Position numbers and translations under genes: made by a program. From assembly GCA_919901555.1 (NCBI GenBank), contig CAKKPG010000019.1, positions 1-61,158 on the forward strand: DNA of 61,158 nt. The letters are read 5' to 3'. The notes beneath the pieces were generated by a model that saw only the letters and a program-made list of their open reading frames with translations, searched no databases and was not told the DNA's origin. Below are positions 15,208 to 23,630 of this stretch, piece after piece; the first letter of the stretch is position 1, and every line of letters begins with the position of its first letter. The DNA is from Nitrospiria bacterium (GTDB lineage Bacteria > Nitrospirota > UBA9217).

Positions 15208-16224
15208 ATGAAGTTTAAACCAAAACTTGTCCTTGCATTTATTCTAACGGCCTTGATAGCTGTTATAGCAGTCGGTGGCTACTACTGGTTCAGCCGGAAA
15301 TCAACCGTGCCGGTTGAGAAAATTAATTTTGGTGTGGAATTAAGCCTCCTGCCGGCAATGGTGTGGGTTGCTGAGCGCAATGGTTATTTTCAAGAGGAGG
15401 GGCTGGATGTCAACATAAAAGGGTTTGATTCCGGAAGGAGCGCCCTGAGGGCCATGTTAGATGAAGGTGCTGAGCTTGATATGGTAACCGTGGCCCAAAC
15501 TCCTTTTGTGTTCAATAGTTTCAAGAGAGATGATTATGCCATGATTGCAGTGATGGTTTTTTCCAATAACGATGTGAAGGTGGTTGGCCGCAAGGATCGG
15601 GGAATAGAAGCCCCTTCGGATCTAAGAGGCAAAAGAGTGGGGGTAACGAAAGGCTCGACCGGACATTACGTCATAGGCCTGTTTTTAAGTAAGCGCGGCC
15701 TGACGCTTTCCGATGTTGAACTTATTGACCTTAAAGCGACAGAACTCCCGGAGGCGCTGGCTGATGGAAAAGTGGATGCAATTTGTACCTGGGAGCCGCA
15801 TGTTTGGAAGGCGAAAAAGCTCCTGGGCAGGAACGCGCGAGAGTTTCTTGAGCCGGATATTTTTCGAGAAGATTTTTATTTTGTAGCCAAAAAGGATTTT
15901 ATCAAGAAGCATCCAGAGGCGCTAAAGAGCTTCTTGAAAGCCATGGAAAAAGCGGAAACCTTTATCGGCGGCAATAAAGAGGAGGCAATGACTATTGTTT
16001 CCGAGCGTCTTAAAATAGACAGAGACTTTGTTGTTTCAGTTTGGCCTGATTTCAGCTACCAATTACTCTTAGACCAAACAATATTTGTGACACTGGAACT
16101 TGAAGCCCGCTGGGCGATAAAAAATAATTTAACCCATAAGAAAAAAGTCCCGAACTATCTTAATTTTATTTATCAGGACGCCCTGAAGGCGGTGAAACCT
16201 GAAGCGGTTAGCATCATCAGGTGA
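15208..16224 (+). CDS. NMT1/SsuA-like periplasmic substrate-binding protein (B)
   Basis: A 338-residue exported protein. AAAGGAGGGTTTCAAG sets the ATG at 15208; an earlier in-frame ATG lies inside the repeat. An uncleaved-looking signal or anchor (LVLAFILTALIAVIAVGGYYW) is followed by the NMT1-like fold: SLLPAMVWVAERNGYFQEEG, DLRGKRVGVTKGSTGHYVI and TWEPHVWKAKKL. It is a paralogue of the protein encoded at 13992, and their C-termini are almost identical. It ends 6 nt before the kinase gene, so it likely presents ligand to that kinase in the periplasm (inference). Confidence 0.88.
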   Translation: MKFKPKLVLAFILTALIAVIAVGGYYWFSRKSTVPVEKINFGVELSLLPAMVWVAERNGYFQEEGLDVNIKGFDSGRSALRAMLDEGAELDMVTVAQTPFVFNSFKRDDYAMIAVMVFSNNDVKVVGRKDRGIEAPSDLRGKRVGVTKGSTGHYVIGLFLSKRGLTLSDVELIDLKATELPEALADGKVDAICTWEPHVWKAKKLLGRNAREFLEPDIFREDFYFVAKKDFIKKHPEALKSFLKAMEKAETFIGGNKEEAMTIVSERLKIDRDFVVSVWPDFSYQLLLDQTIFVTLELEARWAIKNNLTHKKKVPNYLNFIYQDALKAVKPEAVSIIR

Positions 16225-16230
16225 TGGATC

Positions 16231-17697
16231 ATGAAGATTAAAAGCAAATTACGGATCAGCACGATCTTCTCTCTCTGCGCCGCCCTTGCGGCAGGGTTTG
16301 CTCTCTTTCTTATCTCACAAGTTGTGAATGAGGCAATCGAGAGAAACAAAACAGCCGACGCGGTAGTCAAAGGGGTGTTTGAGCTGGACATCCTGACCTA
16401 TGAATATCTGCTCAATCAGGAAGAGCGGATGCAGGCGCAGTGGCAGTTAAGACACGACTCCCTGTCGGAGATCTTAACAAAAATGAAATTCAAAGGACCG
16501 GAGACGCGGGTTGTATGGGACAGAATCAATCAGGAACATGCGGGCTTAAAAACCCTCTTTGCCCGGCTGGTCGCAACCCATGACGGCCATAAAGGAAAGA
16601 GAGAAGGGATTTCGAAGGAGTTTGAAGACAGACTGGCGGGCCAGATGCTGGTAAAGTCGCAGGCAATGGTTTCCGGCGCCTTTCAATTGGCTGAAGCGAG
16701 CCGCGCGGAGATAGACGCGGCGCGGCAGAGGAGTAATCTGCTCCTCATATTCTTCATTGCAGCCATAGGCGCTGTGGTGGCAGGGACATCATTGGTGATC
16801 AGCAGAAGTGTTGCAAAGCCCATCACGAGGCTTCATGAGGGGACCGAAATAATAGGCGCCGGCAATCTGGAGTTCAGGGTAGGCACAGACGCAAAGGATG
16901 AAATCGGTCAGCTTTCTCGGGCATTTGATGAGATGATCGGAAAGCGTAAGCAGGCGGAAGAGGAGATCCGCAGGCTGAACGAAGAACTCGAGCGGCGCGT
17001 CCTCGATCGGACCGCGCAACTGGAGGCTGCAAACAAGGAGCTTGAGGCCTTCAGCTACTCCGTCTCCCACGACCTCAGGGCGCCACTCAGGAGCATAGAC
17101 GGGTTCAGCCAGGCGCTGCTGGAAGACTATGCCGACAGGCTCGATGAACAGGGCAGGGACTATCTCAGTCGTGTGCGTTCAGCAAGTCAGCGCATGGGAC
17201 ATCTCATCGATGATCTGTTGATGCTTTCAAGGATCACCCGCAGCGAGATGCAGCATGAGGTAGTTGATCTGAGTGAGCTTGCAAAGGAGATTGCATCAGG
17301 GCTTCAACAAAGGGAAACAGAGCGGATTCTGGAATTTGTTATTGAGGAAGGGCTGGTCGTAAACGGAGACAGGAGGCTCCTTAAGATAATGATGGAAAAC
17401 CTGCTGGACAATGCATGGAAGTTTACGGGCAGACATCCACGGGCAAGGATAGAGTTTGGCGCAGAAGAGCAGGATGGCACAAGGATGTATTTTGTCCGTG
17501 ACGACGGCGCAGGTTTTGACATGGCATATGTGAATAAGCTATTTGTCCCTTTTCAGCGTCTTCATACACCTGCTGAATTTCCTGGAACAGGCATTGGCCT
17601 CACCTCTGTGCAGCGCGTCATTCACCGCCACGGTGGAAAGGTATGGGCGGAAGGGGAGGTTGCAAAGGGGGCGACGTTTTATTTCAGTTTATCGTGA
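16231..17697 (+). CDS. HAMP histidine kinase coupled to binding proteins
   Basis: A 488-residue inner-membrane kinase with TM1 near residues 10-29. A helical periplasmic domain of about 140 residues follows, then TM2 near 170-190, HAMP to about 240 and a coiled coil. HisKA has the His in YSVSHDLRAPLRSIDG (about 279). HATPase carries ENLLDNAWKF, DDGAGFD and GTGIGLTSV. The kinase core is of the phytochrome-like type that pairs with Rcp1-like receivers, and such a receiver follows 11 nt downstream. The helical periplasmic domain may dock the NMT1-like proteins encoded just upstream. Confidence 0.92.
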   Translation: MKIKSKLRISTIFSLCAALAAGFALFLISQVVNEAIERNKTADAVVKGVFELDILTYEYLLNQEERMQAQWQLRHDSLSEILTKMKFKGPETRVVWDRINQEHAGLKTLFARLVATHDGHKGKREGISKEFEDRLAGQMLVKSQAMVSGAFQLAEASRAEIDAARQRSNLLLIFFIAAIGAVVAGTSLVISRSVAKPITRLHEGTEIIGAGNLEFRVGTDAKDEIGQLSRAFDEMIGKRKQAEEEIRRLNEELERRVLDRTAQLEAANKELEAFSYSVSHDLRAPLRSIDGFSQALLEDYADRLDEQGRDYLSRVRSASQRMGHLIDDLLMLSRITRSEMQHEVVDLSELAKEIASGLQQRETERILEFVIEEGLVVNGDRRLLKIMMENLLDNAWKFTGRHPRARIEFGAEEQDGTRMYFVRDDGAGFDMAYVNKLFVPFQRLHTPAEFPGTGIGLTSVQRVIHRHGGKVWAEGEVAKGATFYFSLS

Positions 17698-17708
17698 AAG
17701 GAGACAGC

Positions 17709-18146
17709 ATGAAAGACAAAATAATATTATTGGTAGAAGACAACCCTGACGATGTGGAGCTGACCCTCAGGGCGCTGAAGAAAAACAATATCCTTAACGA
17801 GGTTGTGGTGGCGCGGGATGGGGCTGAGGCGCTGGATTATCTCTTTGGAAAAGGCGCATATGCAGGCCGTGACATGGCCAGTATGCCGGCTGTGATCCTC
17901 CTTGATCTGAAACTGCCCAGGATTGACGGCCTTGAGGTGCTTCAGCGCATCCGTTCAGAGGAACGGACAAAATTCCTTCCTGTGGTCATCCTTACCTCTT
18001 CAAAGGAAGATAAAGACCGGATGAGTGGTTATAAACTCGGCGCCAACAGCTATATCCGCAAACCGGTTGATTTTAACCAGTTCATTGAGGCAGTGCGGCA
18101 GCTCGGCCTTTACTGGCTGATCCTTAATGAGCCGCCACCGCTATGA
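17709..18146 (+). CDS. Rcp1-like response regulator
   Basis: A 145-residue receiver-only protein behind AAGGAGACAGC. It has the Rcp1/phytochrome-partner features: VEDNPDDVELTLRALKKN, a longer loop before the phospho-Asp (GKGAYAGRDMASMPAVILLD), LTSSKEDKD and the C-terminal aromatic motif LYWL. It is the likely phosphate acceptor of the adjacent kinase. It is a paralogue of the receiver at 25124, which sits in an equivalent place behind the PhnD-linked kinase. Confidence 0.9.
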   Translation: MKDKIILLVEDNPDDVELTLRALKKNNILNEVVVARDGAEALDYLFGKGAYAGRDMASMPAVILLDLKLPRIDGLEVLQRIRSEERTKFLPVVILTSSKEDKDRMSGYKLGANSYIRKPVDFNQFIEAVRQLGLYWLILNEPPPL

Positions 18147-18256
18147 CGATGGACGAGAGATGAAGGACGAAGGACGAGGGAAGATGAATAAAAGGCGTTA
18201 ATGCGTCCATCATCTATCGTGTAATTCAAGAGCGGTCGTCCTTCGTCATTCGTGAT
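18143..18256. repeat. Word-type quasi-palindrome (GACGAAGGACGA words)
   Basis: GACGATGGACGAGAGATG and AAGGACGAAGGACGAGGG at 18147-18181 are mirrored by CGTCCTTCGTCATTCGTG at 18238-18255. An unrelated centre includes CGTCCATCATC. It fills the spacer between the receiver and the next hybrid kinase. Confidence 0.7.
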
Positions 18257-18270
18257 AAATGAGGTGTCGA

Positions 18271-20982
18271 ATGGGCATCCCCTTGCGTATATTGATCGTT
18301 GAAGATTTGGAAAACGACGCCCTGCTGTCGGTGCGGACGCTTGAGCGGGGAGGCTACGAAGTCGTTTTCGAGCGCGTGCAGACGGCCGATGCCATGGCCG
18401 ATGCGCTCGCGAAGAGACGCTGGGACATCGTCCTGGCCGACTACACCATGCCCCATTTCAGCGGCGCCGAGGCCCTGCTGCTGGTGAATGAGCGGCATCC
18501 CGGCCTGCCCTTCATTTTCGTTTCGGGGACCATCGGAGAAGACGTCGCCGTGGAGGCGATGAAGGAAGGAGCCGATGATTATATTCTCAAAGGCAACCTG
18601 AAACGGCTCGTCCCGGCGGTCGAGCGGGCGCTGCGCGAGGCGGAAGCAAAGCGCGAGCGCAGGCGGATGGAGGAGCAGCTTGAAGCAAGCCGCCAGACCC
18701 TGGCGGCCCTCAACAACATCCTCCTTGCGTCGCTGCAGCCCCTTCCCCTCGAAAAAATCCTGGATAGGGTCATCGACTACGCGATTTCCATCCCCTGGAT
18801 CCCCCTGGAGGCCAAAGGGGGCATCTTTCTTGTCGAGGACAACACGCTTGCGCTCAAGGCCCAGAGAGGTTTGCCCGCATCCCTGCAAACCCTTTGCGCC
18901 CGCGTTCCTTTGGGAACATGTCTTTGCGGCAGGGCGGCGCTGTCCGGCAAAACTGAATTCGCCGGCCGCATCGATGAACGGCACGTTGTCGGCTACGACG
19001 GCATGCCTCCTCACGGCCATTACTGCGTGCCCGTCACTTTTGCCGACAAGACGATCGGCGTGATCGTTCTGTACCTCGAAGAAGGACATTCCCGCGATGC
19101 GCGAGAGGAGGATTTCCTTCACGCCGTGGCCGGCGTGCTTGCCGGCATTGTCCGGCGCAAGCAGGCGGAAAAAGAGTTGCGGAGAATGAACCGGGCCCTG
19201 AAAATGGTCAGCGAATGCAATCAGGCCCTGGTGCGGCTCACGGAAGAAGCGGACCTGCTGAAAGCAATGTGCAGGATCATCGTGGACGTCGGAGGGTATC
19301 GTCTGGCCATGGTCGGTTATGCGGAGCACGACGAAGGGAAAACCGTCCGGGTAATGGCCCATGAAGGATATGAACACGGATTTTTCGACAACGCCCGTCT
19401 CACCTGGGCGGACACTCCTGCCAGCCATGGCCCGATCGGCGAGGCGATCAGGGACCGCGCGATCTGCGTTTTCAAGAACATCGATTCCGATCAATATCCT
19501 CCTGCCTGGCGCCAGGCTGCTCACGACCGGGGATACGGCGCCGCCGTCGGCTTGCCCCTGTTCGCGGGTGGGGAGGTATGCGGCGCGCTTGCCATTTACG
19601 CAGCGGAGCCGGAGGCCTTCGATGAAAAGGAAATGGGTCTGCTCACTGAACTTGCGACGGACCTCTCCTACGGCGTCGGGGCCATCCGGAACCGCCTGAT
19701 GAGGGAAGAGGCTGAGGAGGCGCTGTGCGAGAGTGAAGAACGGTATAAAAAACTTATTGAGTCCACGACAAACTATATTTACTCGGTCAAGATGGAAAAC
19801 GGCATGCCTCTATCAACAATGCACAGCCCCGGCTGTGTTTCGACAACCGGATATACAGCGGAAGACTACAAGGCTGACCCGTACCTGTGGTACAGAATGA
19901 TCCATGAGGAGGACCGCCAGCTTGTCATGAAAAGGATAAACGAGCTGCTTGACGGCAGGGAACCGCGGGCGCTGGAACACCGGATCGTACACAAGAACGG
20001 GACAATCAGATGGGTGAGCGACACGCTTGTGCCCAAGTATGACGGAGGAAAGCTGGTCGCCTATGACGGCCTTGTTGTGGACATCACTGAAGGGAAAAGG
20101 CTTCAGGAGGTGGAACTTGCGCGGTTGACGGCAGAGGGCGCCAATAAAGCAAAATCCGATTTTCTCGCCAATATGTCCCATGAGCTGCGGACGCCCCTCA
20201 ATTCCATCCTCGGGTTTTCCGAGATACTGAAGGATGAGTTGTTCGGCAAGATCAATGAAAAGCAGCATGAGTATGTCGGCAATATCTATGACAGCGGAAA
20301 ACACCTGCTTTCTCTCATCAATGATATCCTCGATCTGTCAAAAGTCGAATCAGGCAAGATGGAACTTGAGCTGAGCAAGGTTCCGATTGAGAAGATTCTC
20401 TATGCATCGCTTAAGATGGTGAAGGAAAAGGCGATGAAACACGGGGTCAAGCTCGATTGTGAGATAGAGCAGAATGCCGACATCGAGATCGAGGCGGACG
20501 ACCGAAAGTTCAAGCAGATCATGTACAATCTGCTTTCCAACGCGGTGAAGTTCACGCCGGATAATGGTTCCGTGCATGTTCATGCACGGAAAGTTCGGAG
20601 TTCGGAGTCGGGAGTTCGGAGTGAAGAAAAACCACCCCCCCAGCCCCCCCTTGGCAAGGGGGGGATTGAAGGGGGGGTAGTCTCTGAACTAAGAACTATG
20701 AACTCCGAACTCGACCGGGATTTCATCGAAATCTCGGTCGCCGACACCGGCATCGGCATCGCGCCCGAAGACATCCCGAAGCTCTTTCATGAATTCACCC
20801 AGCTTGAATCCACATATACCAAACAGCATGAAGGCACCGGGCTCGGGCTTGCGCTGACCAAAAGGCTGGTCGAGCTGCACAACGGGAGAATAGGGGTGGA
20901 AAGTGAGTTCGGGAAAGGGAGCAGGTTCACGTTTGTGATGCCAATAAGGCAGGAGTCAGGAGGCAGGAGGCAACAGCCATGA
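18271..20982 (+). CDS. REC-GAF-GAF-PAS hybrid histidine kinase
   Basis: A 903-residue soluble kinase with no membrane span. The order is an N-terminal receiver (1-125, [14 protein letters not shown] and [12 protein letters not shown]), GAF (about 155-300), GAF (about 315-475), PAS (about 490-610, [11 protein letters not shown] to VDITEGK), HisKA with the His in [12 protein letters not shown] (about 635), then HATPase with DTGIGI and GTGLGLAL. Two nested repeats encode about 40 proline- and glycine-rich residues in the ATPase domain (about 774-814). The PAS is a close paralogue of that in the 30253 kinase. The ATG at 18271 follows GAGGTGTCGA. Its last codons overlap the next receiver gene. Confidence 0.9.
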   Translation: MGIPLRILIVEDLENDALLSVRTLERGGYEVVFERVQTADAMADALAKRRWDIVLADYTMPHFSGAEALLLVNERHPGLPFIFVSGTIGEDVAVEAMKEGADDYILKGNLKRLVPAVERALREAEAKRERRRMEEQLEASRQTLAALNNILLASLQPLPLEKILDRVIDYAISIPWIPLEAKGGIFLVEDNTLALKAQRGLPASLQTLCARVPLGTCLCGRAALSGKTEFAGRIDERHVVGYDGMPPHGHYCVPVTFADKTIGVIVLYLEEGHSRDAREEDFLHAVAGVLAGIVRRKQAEKELRRMNRALKMVSECNQALVRLTEEADLLKAMCRIIVDVGGYRLAMVGYAEHDEGKTVRVMAHEGYEHGFFDNARLTWADTPASHGPIGEAIRDRAICVFKNIDSDQYPPAWRQAAHDRGYGAAVGLPLFAGGEVCGALAIYAAEPEAFDEKEMGLLTELATDLSYGVGAIRNRLMREEAEEALCESEERYKKLIESTTNYIYSVKMENGMPLSTMHSPGCVSTTGYTAEDYKADPYLWYRMIHEEDRQLVMKRINELLDGREPRALEHRIVHKNGTIRWVSDTLVPKYDGGKLVAYDGLVVDITEGKRLQEVELARLTAEGANKAKSDFLANMSHELRTPLNSILGFSEILKDELFGKINEKQHEYVGNIYDSGKHLLSLINDILDLSKVESGKMELELSKVPIEKILYASLKMVKEKAMKHGVKLDCEIEQNADIEIEADDRKFKQIMYNLLSNAVKFTPDNGSVHVHARKVRSSESGVRSEEKPPPQPPLGKGGIEGGVVSELRTMNSELDRDFIEISVADTGIGIAPEDIPKLFHEFTQLESTYTKQHEGTGLGLALTKRLVELHNGRIGVESEFGKGSRFTFVMPIRQESGGRRQQP
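20592..20712. repeat. Nested double repeat inserted in frame in a kinase
   Basis: The outer element has AGTTCGGAG words (20592-20622) and reversed GAACTCCGAACT words (20701-20712). The inner element is a CCCCCCC-TTGGCAAGGGGGGG-type palindrome (20634-20678). The whole is in frame and encodes a [15 protein letters not shown]-like stretch. It sits at the same ATPase-domain site as the elements at 10638 and 28283. Confidence 0.85.
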
Positions 20983-21425
20983 GTGCGAAAATATTGGTTG
21001 CAGACGACACCGGAGAAAACAGGGCGCTGCTGAAAGATGTGCTCATGTATTACGGCTATGAGGTCATCGAAGCGCAGGACGGCGCCGAAGCCGTGAGATT
21101 AACGAAAGAGCGCATGCCCGCGCTGATCCTCATGGACGTGCAAATGCCCGTGATGAACGGCATAGAGGCGCTGAAGCTGCTCAGGGCCGATCCGGAGACG
21201 AGGAACATCAAGATCATTTCGCTCACCGCGTTCGCCGTGGATATGGAGATGGGACAGTTTCTCAACGCCGGCTTCGATGATTATATCTCCAAGCCGATTG
21301 ATATCCGGATGCTTCTTGCAATGATACAAAAGCACCTGGGAGGAACGGAGGGGCGACCTCCCCTCTTTGAAAAAGGGTCTCCGTCTTCGCCCCCCTTTAA
21401 CAAAGGGGGGCGAGGGGGGATTTGA
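20979..21425 (+). CDS. Single-domain response regulator with repeat-encoded tail
   Basis: A 148-residue DivK-like receiver: [36 protein letters not shown] and YISKPIDI. The receiver proper ends near residue 122 (MIQKHLGG). The last 25 residues ([20 protein letters not shown]) are encoded by the dispersed GC-rich palindrome that starts around 21344. It overlaps the upstream kinase by 4 nt (ATGA), so the two are co-translated and probably exchange phosphate. Confidence 0.88.
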   Translation: MSAKILVADDTGENRALLKDVLMYYGYEVIEAQDGAEAVRLTKERMPALILMDVQMPVMNGIEALKLLRADPETRNIKIISLTAFAVDMEMGQFLNAGFDDYISKPIDIRMLLAMIQKHLGGTEGRPPLFEKGSPSSPPFNKGGRGGI

Positions 21426-21487
21426 GAATATCATAAAATCCTCCCCCTCCCCTCTTTGCCAAAGAGGGGGTAATGAGGGGGATTTAG
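21344..21487. repeat. GC-rich palindrome cluster (CCCCCCTTT...AAAGGGGGG)
   Basis: Three related palindromes: CCTCCCCTCTTTGAAAAAGG, CGCCCCCCTTTAACAAAGG continuing into a G-run, and CTCCCCTCTTTGCCAAAGAG continuing into a G-run. They are joined by GAGGGGGGATTT ends. This is a widespread intergenic repeat class. Here it extends one receiver gene and leads up to the ribosome-binding site of the next. Confidence 0.85.
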
Positions 21488-21501
21488 ACAAGGAGGTCAT
21501 C

Positions 21502-21894
21502 ATGGTCATCACCAGAAAGCGGGTCCTCATCGTGGACGACGATGAGCAGAGCAGAAAGGCATTCGACGGATTGCTGAGGTCGCTGGGGTACGATACGGTC
21601 TTCGCCAAGGACGGCGAGGACGCGATCGATGTGCTTGCGTTCGACGCCGGGTTCGACCTCATCGTCACCGACCTCATCATGCCCCACATGACCGGTTTTG
21701 ACTTCACGCAGAGGTTGAAGGCCCATTTCAGGACCATGAATATACCGGTGATCGTCACCAGCGCGTTCCATGACTGGCACAGGACGATCGACAAACGCGA
21801 CCTGGTTGTGGACGGGTTCATCGCCAAGCCCGTGGAACGCGAGGCGCTTATGAAGGTGCTGGACAGGGTGCTGATGGGGAGGCAGGGAGGTTGA
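21502..21894 (+). CDS. Single-domain response regulator
   Basis: A 130-residue receiver-only protein starting at the ATG after AAGGAGGTCATC. It has VLIVDDDEQSR, the phospho-Asp in LIVTDLIMPHMTG, a VTSAFHDW switch region and FIAKPVE. It differs from the DivK-like receivers in having a short insertion and a C-terminal helix ending in a Gly/Arg tail. It is the third protein of the kinase-receiver-receiver group at 18271-21894 and a likely phosphorelay intermediate. Confidence 0.87.
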   Translation: MVITRKRVLIVDDDEQSRKAFDGLLRSLGYDTVFAKDGEDAIDVLAFDAGFDLIVTDLIMPHMTGFDFTQRLKAHFRTMNIPVIVTSAFHDWHRTIDKRDLVVDGFIAKPVEREALMKVLDRVLMGRQGG

Positions 21895-21897
21895 GAA

Positions 21898-21972
21898 TAG
21901 TTCGGAGTTCGGAGTTCATAGTTCGGAGCGGGAGGCAGTAGCCGGAACATAGAGTAAAAGTGCGGACTGCGG
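21898..21972. repeat. TTCGGAG word array
   Basis: Several copies of AGTTCGGAGTTC, a CGGGAGGCAGTAGCCGG stretch and GCGGACTGCGGATTACGG. It follows the receiver gene and touches the 3' end of the converging PIN-domain gene. It shares words with 20592 and 27195. Confidence 0.7.
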
Positions 21973-21973
21973 A

Positions 21974-22402
21974 TTACGGCTTGATCGCATGAAAACCTTC
22001 TTTGACGGCGGCGTTATAAAGCGACAGGTCGGAAGTGACCATAACAGGATGCGCGGAGGCAAGATTCAAAAATACGGCGAGGTGAAGGCTGTCGAGCGTT
22101 CTCAGATTATGTTTCATGACAAGGGAAGCGCTCTTGTTGATGTGGCTGCGGTCAATGTCGATGATCCAGAGAGAGGAAATCATGTCCTTGCTGAATTCAG
22201 ATAAGCAGAAGCGAAAATCAGCGTCCGTAATAATGCCTTCGCGCATTTTTCTGTCGAAGACGGAGACGAACTCGGTGATCATCAGGCTTGAGATGACAAA
22301 GTTGCCCTCGGGGTCATTGAACAGCCTGTCAACCTCCGCGGAACCCGCTTCGACATGGTATCTCTTTACGAGAGCGCTGGTGTCGAAGAAGTATACGGGC
22401 AT
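21974..22402 (-). CDS. PIN-domain toxin (VapC-like)
   Basis: A 142-residue ribonuclease toxin. The PIN core has YFFDTSALVKRYHVE (first acidic residue), a Glu in SLMITEFVSVFDR, and the C-terminal acidic residues in LRTLDSLHLAVFL and VTSDLSLYNAA. It forms a pair with the antitoxin gene immediately upstream (joined by TAATG). It is on the opposite strand to the surrounding sensory genes, which suggests insertion as a module. Confidence 0.88.
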   Translation of the reverse strand: MPVYFFDTSALVKRYHVEAGSAEVDRLFNDPEGNFVISSLMITEFVSVFDRKMREGIITDADFRFCLSEFSKDMISSLWIIDIDRSHINKSASLVMKHNLRTLDSLHLAVFLNLASAHPVMVTSDLSLYNAAVKEGFHAIKP

Positions 22403-22629
22403 TATTTCTCCCGGTCTTTTACGATGTCTTCGGAAAGGGGCGTCTTTATGGAGGAGAGGCGTTTTCGCAGCTCTTCGAGGGTCGTTTCCGTCGTTGCGTA
22501 TTCCCGCAGATCGTAGTCATAGCCGTCCGACAGCTTTATGCCGGGAATGGAAAGCGTTTTCAACGCCGCGATCTTGCTTGCCGATGGATGCGGAACCGAC
22601 TCTATGTGTTTTCTTTTTACAGAGAGCAT
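22402..22629 (-). CDS. Antitoxin partner of the PIN toxin
   Basis: A 75-residue protein, first gene of the pair, with AAGGAGAATCAA before the ATG. The N-terminal half is basic (MLSVKRKHIESV) and the C-terminal half is acidic and helical (TTLEELRKRLSSIKTPLSEDI), as expected for DNA binding plus toxin neutralisation. The family is not clearly recognised. Assignment rests on size, overlap and partner. Confidence 0.7.
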   Translation of the reverse strand: MLSVKRKHIESVPHPSASKIAALKTLSIPGIKLSDGYDYDLREYATTETTLEELRKRLSSIKTPLSEDIVKDREK

Positions 22630-22653
22630 TTGATTCTCCTTATCCTTATGAAA

Positions 22654-22682
22654 AAAATAGCATAGTCATGCATAAAATGCAA
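22654..22682 (-). promoter_or_regulatory. Promoter/operator of the PIN toxin-antitoxin pair
   Basis: Minus strand: -35 TTGCAT (22677-22682), 17-bp spacer, -10 TATTTT (22654-22659). The spacer and -35 are covered by overlapping GCAT/ATGC inverted repeats (GCATTTTATGC), a likely autorepression site. Confidence 0.55.
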
Positions 22683-22773
22683 GAGATATGTTTCGGGTGT
22701 TTCGGGAAAGCGTGAAAAACGCGGATAATAACTCACTTATTAGACATTGATTTATCAAAAAGGGAGGCCCAAT

Positions 22774-23625
22774 ATGACAAGCCTGAGTAATAACAAGATC
22801 CGGACGGCAATTACAATCCTTGCCGTCTTCATCATATGTCTTGCCGGCCTTGCGACATGCTCATACGCGGCTGAAACGTATACGTTCGGCGTTGTCCCTC
22901 AGTATGACCAGCGGCAGCTTTTCGACATATGGAAGCCTCTTATTGACGAGCTCCAAAGACGGACAGGTCTTTCCTTCAGACTGGTCTCAGTGCCAAACAT
23001 ACCGGTATTTCAAAAGGACTTTCTGAACGGCAAATACGATTTTGTCTATACGAACCCCTATGACCTTTTGCAGGCACAGAAATCCCAGGGATATGCGCCC
23101 ATCGTCCGCGACCGCGCCCCCCTGCGCGGGATCCTGGTGGTCCGCAAAGACAGCCCGATAAAGAAATTAGCGGAGTTGAACAACAAGGTTGTGGCTTTTC
23201 CCGCGCCGAACGCCCTCGGCGCCTCCCTGCTCATGCGGGCCGACCTTTTCCGGATCTACCATGTCAACATCAGCCCGCTCTACGTCAAAACCCATGACTC
23301 CGTGTATCTTCACGTGGTGAAGGGCCTGGCGGATGCGGGAGGCGGCGTGCAGAAGACGCTCGAGGAGCAGGAGAAGCCCATACAGGAAGCCCTGAAGGTG
23401 CTCTATACGACGCGCGATCTTCCTTCTCATCCCATTGCTGCGCATCCCCGGGTGCCCGTCAGAGACGCGGAAAAAGTACGGAAAGCCTTTCTTGAGATGG
23501 CGGCTGCGGAGGAAGGGCGGAAGCTTCTTTTAAAAATACCCATGAAGCAACCTGTTTCAACCTCAATGGATGATTATTCCCCCATGCGGGACTGGGGACT
23601 TGAATCTTTCTGGGTCGAGGAATAA
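22774..23625 (+). CDS. PhnD-like phosphonate/phosphite-type substrate-binding protein
   Basis: A 283-residue exported protein. GGGAGGCCCAAT sets the ATG at 22774, and a signal peptide lies at residues about 10-31 ending near YAAE. The PhnD-type fold is shown by YTFGVVPQYDQRQLFDIWKP, NGKYDFVYTNPYDLLQAQ and VVAFPAPNALGASLLMRADL. No phosphonate transporter genes adjoin it. It ends 5 nt before a membrane kinase gene, so it probably acts as the ligand-binding subunit of a sensor rather than of a transporter. Confidence 0.9.
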   Translation: MTSLSNNKIRTAITILAVFIICLAGLATCSYAAETYTFGVVPQYDQRQLFDIWKPLIDELQRRTGLSFRLVSVPNIPVFQKDFLNGKYDFVYTNPYDLLQAQKSQGYAPIVRDRAPLRGILVVRKDSPIKKLAELNNKVVAFPAPNALGASLLMRADLFRIYHVNISPLYVKTHDSVYLHVVKGLADAGGGVQKTLEEQEKPIQEALKVLYTTRDLPSHPIAAHPRVPVRDAEKVRKAFLEMAAAEEGRKLLLKIPMKQPVSTSMDDYSPMRDWGLESFWVEE

Positions 23626-23630
23626 TTGCC

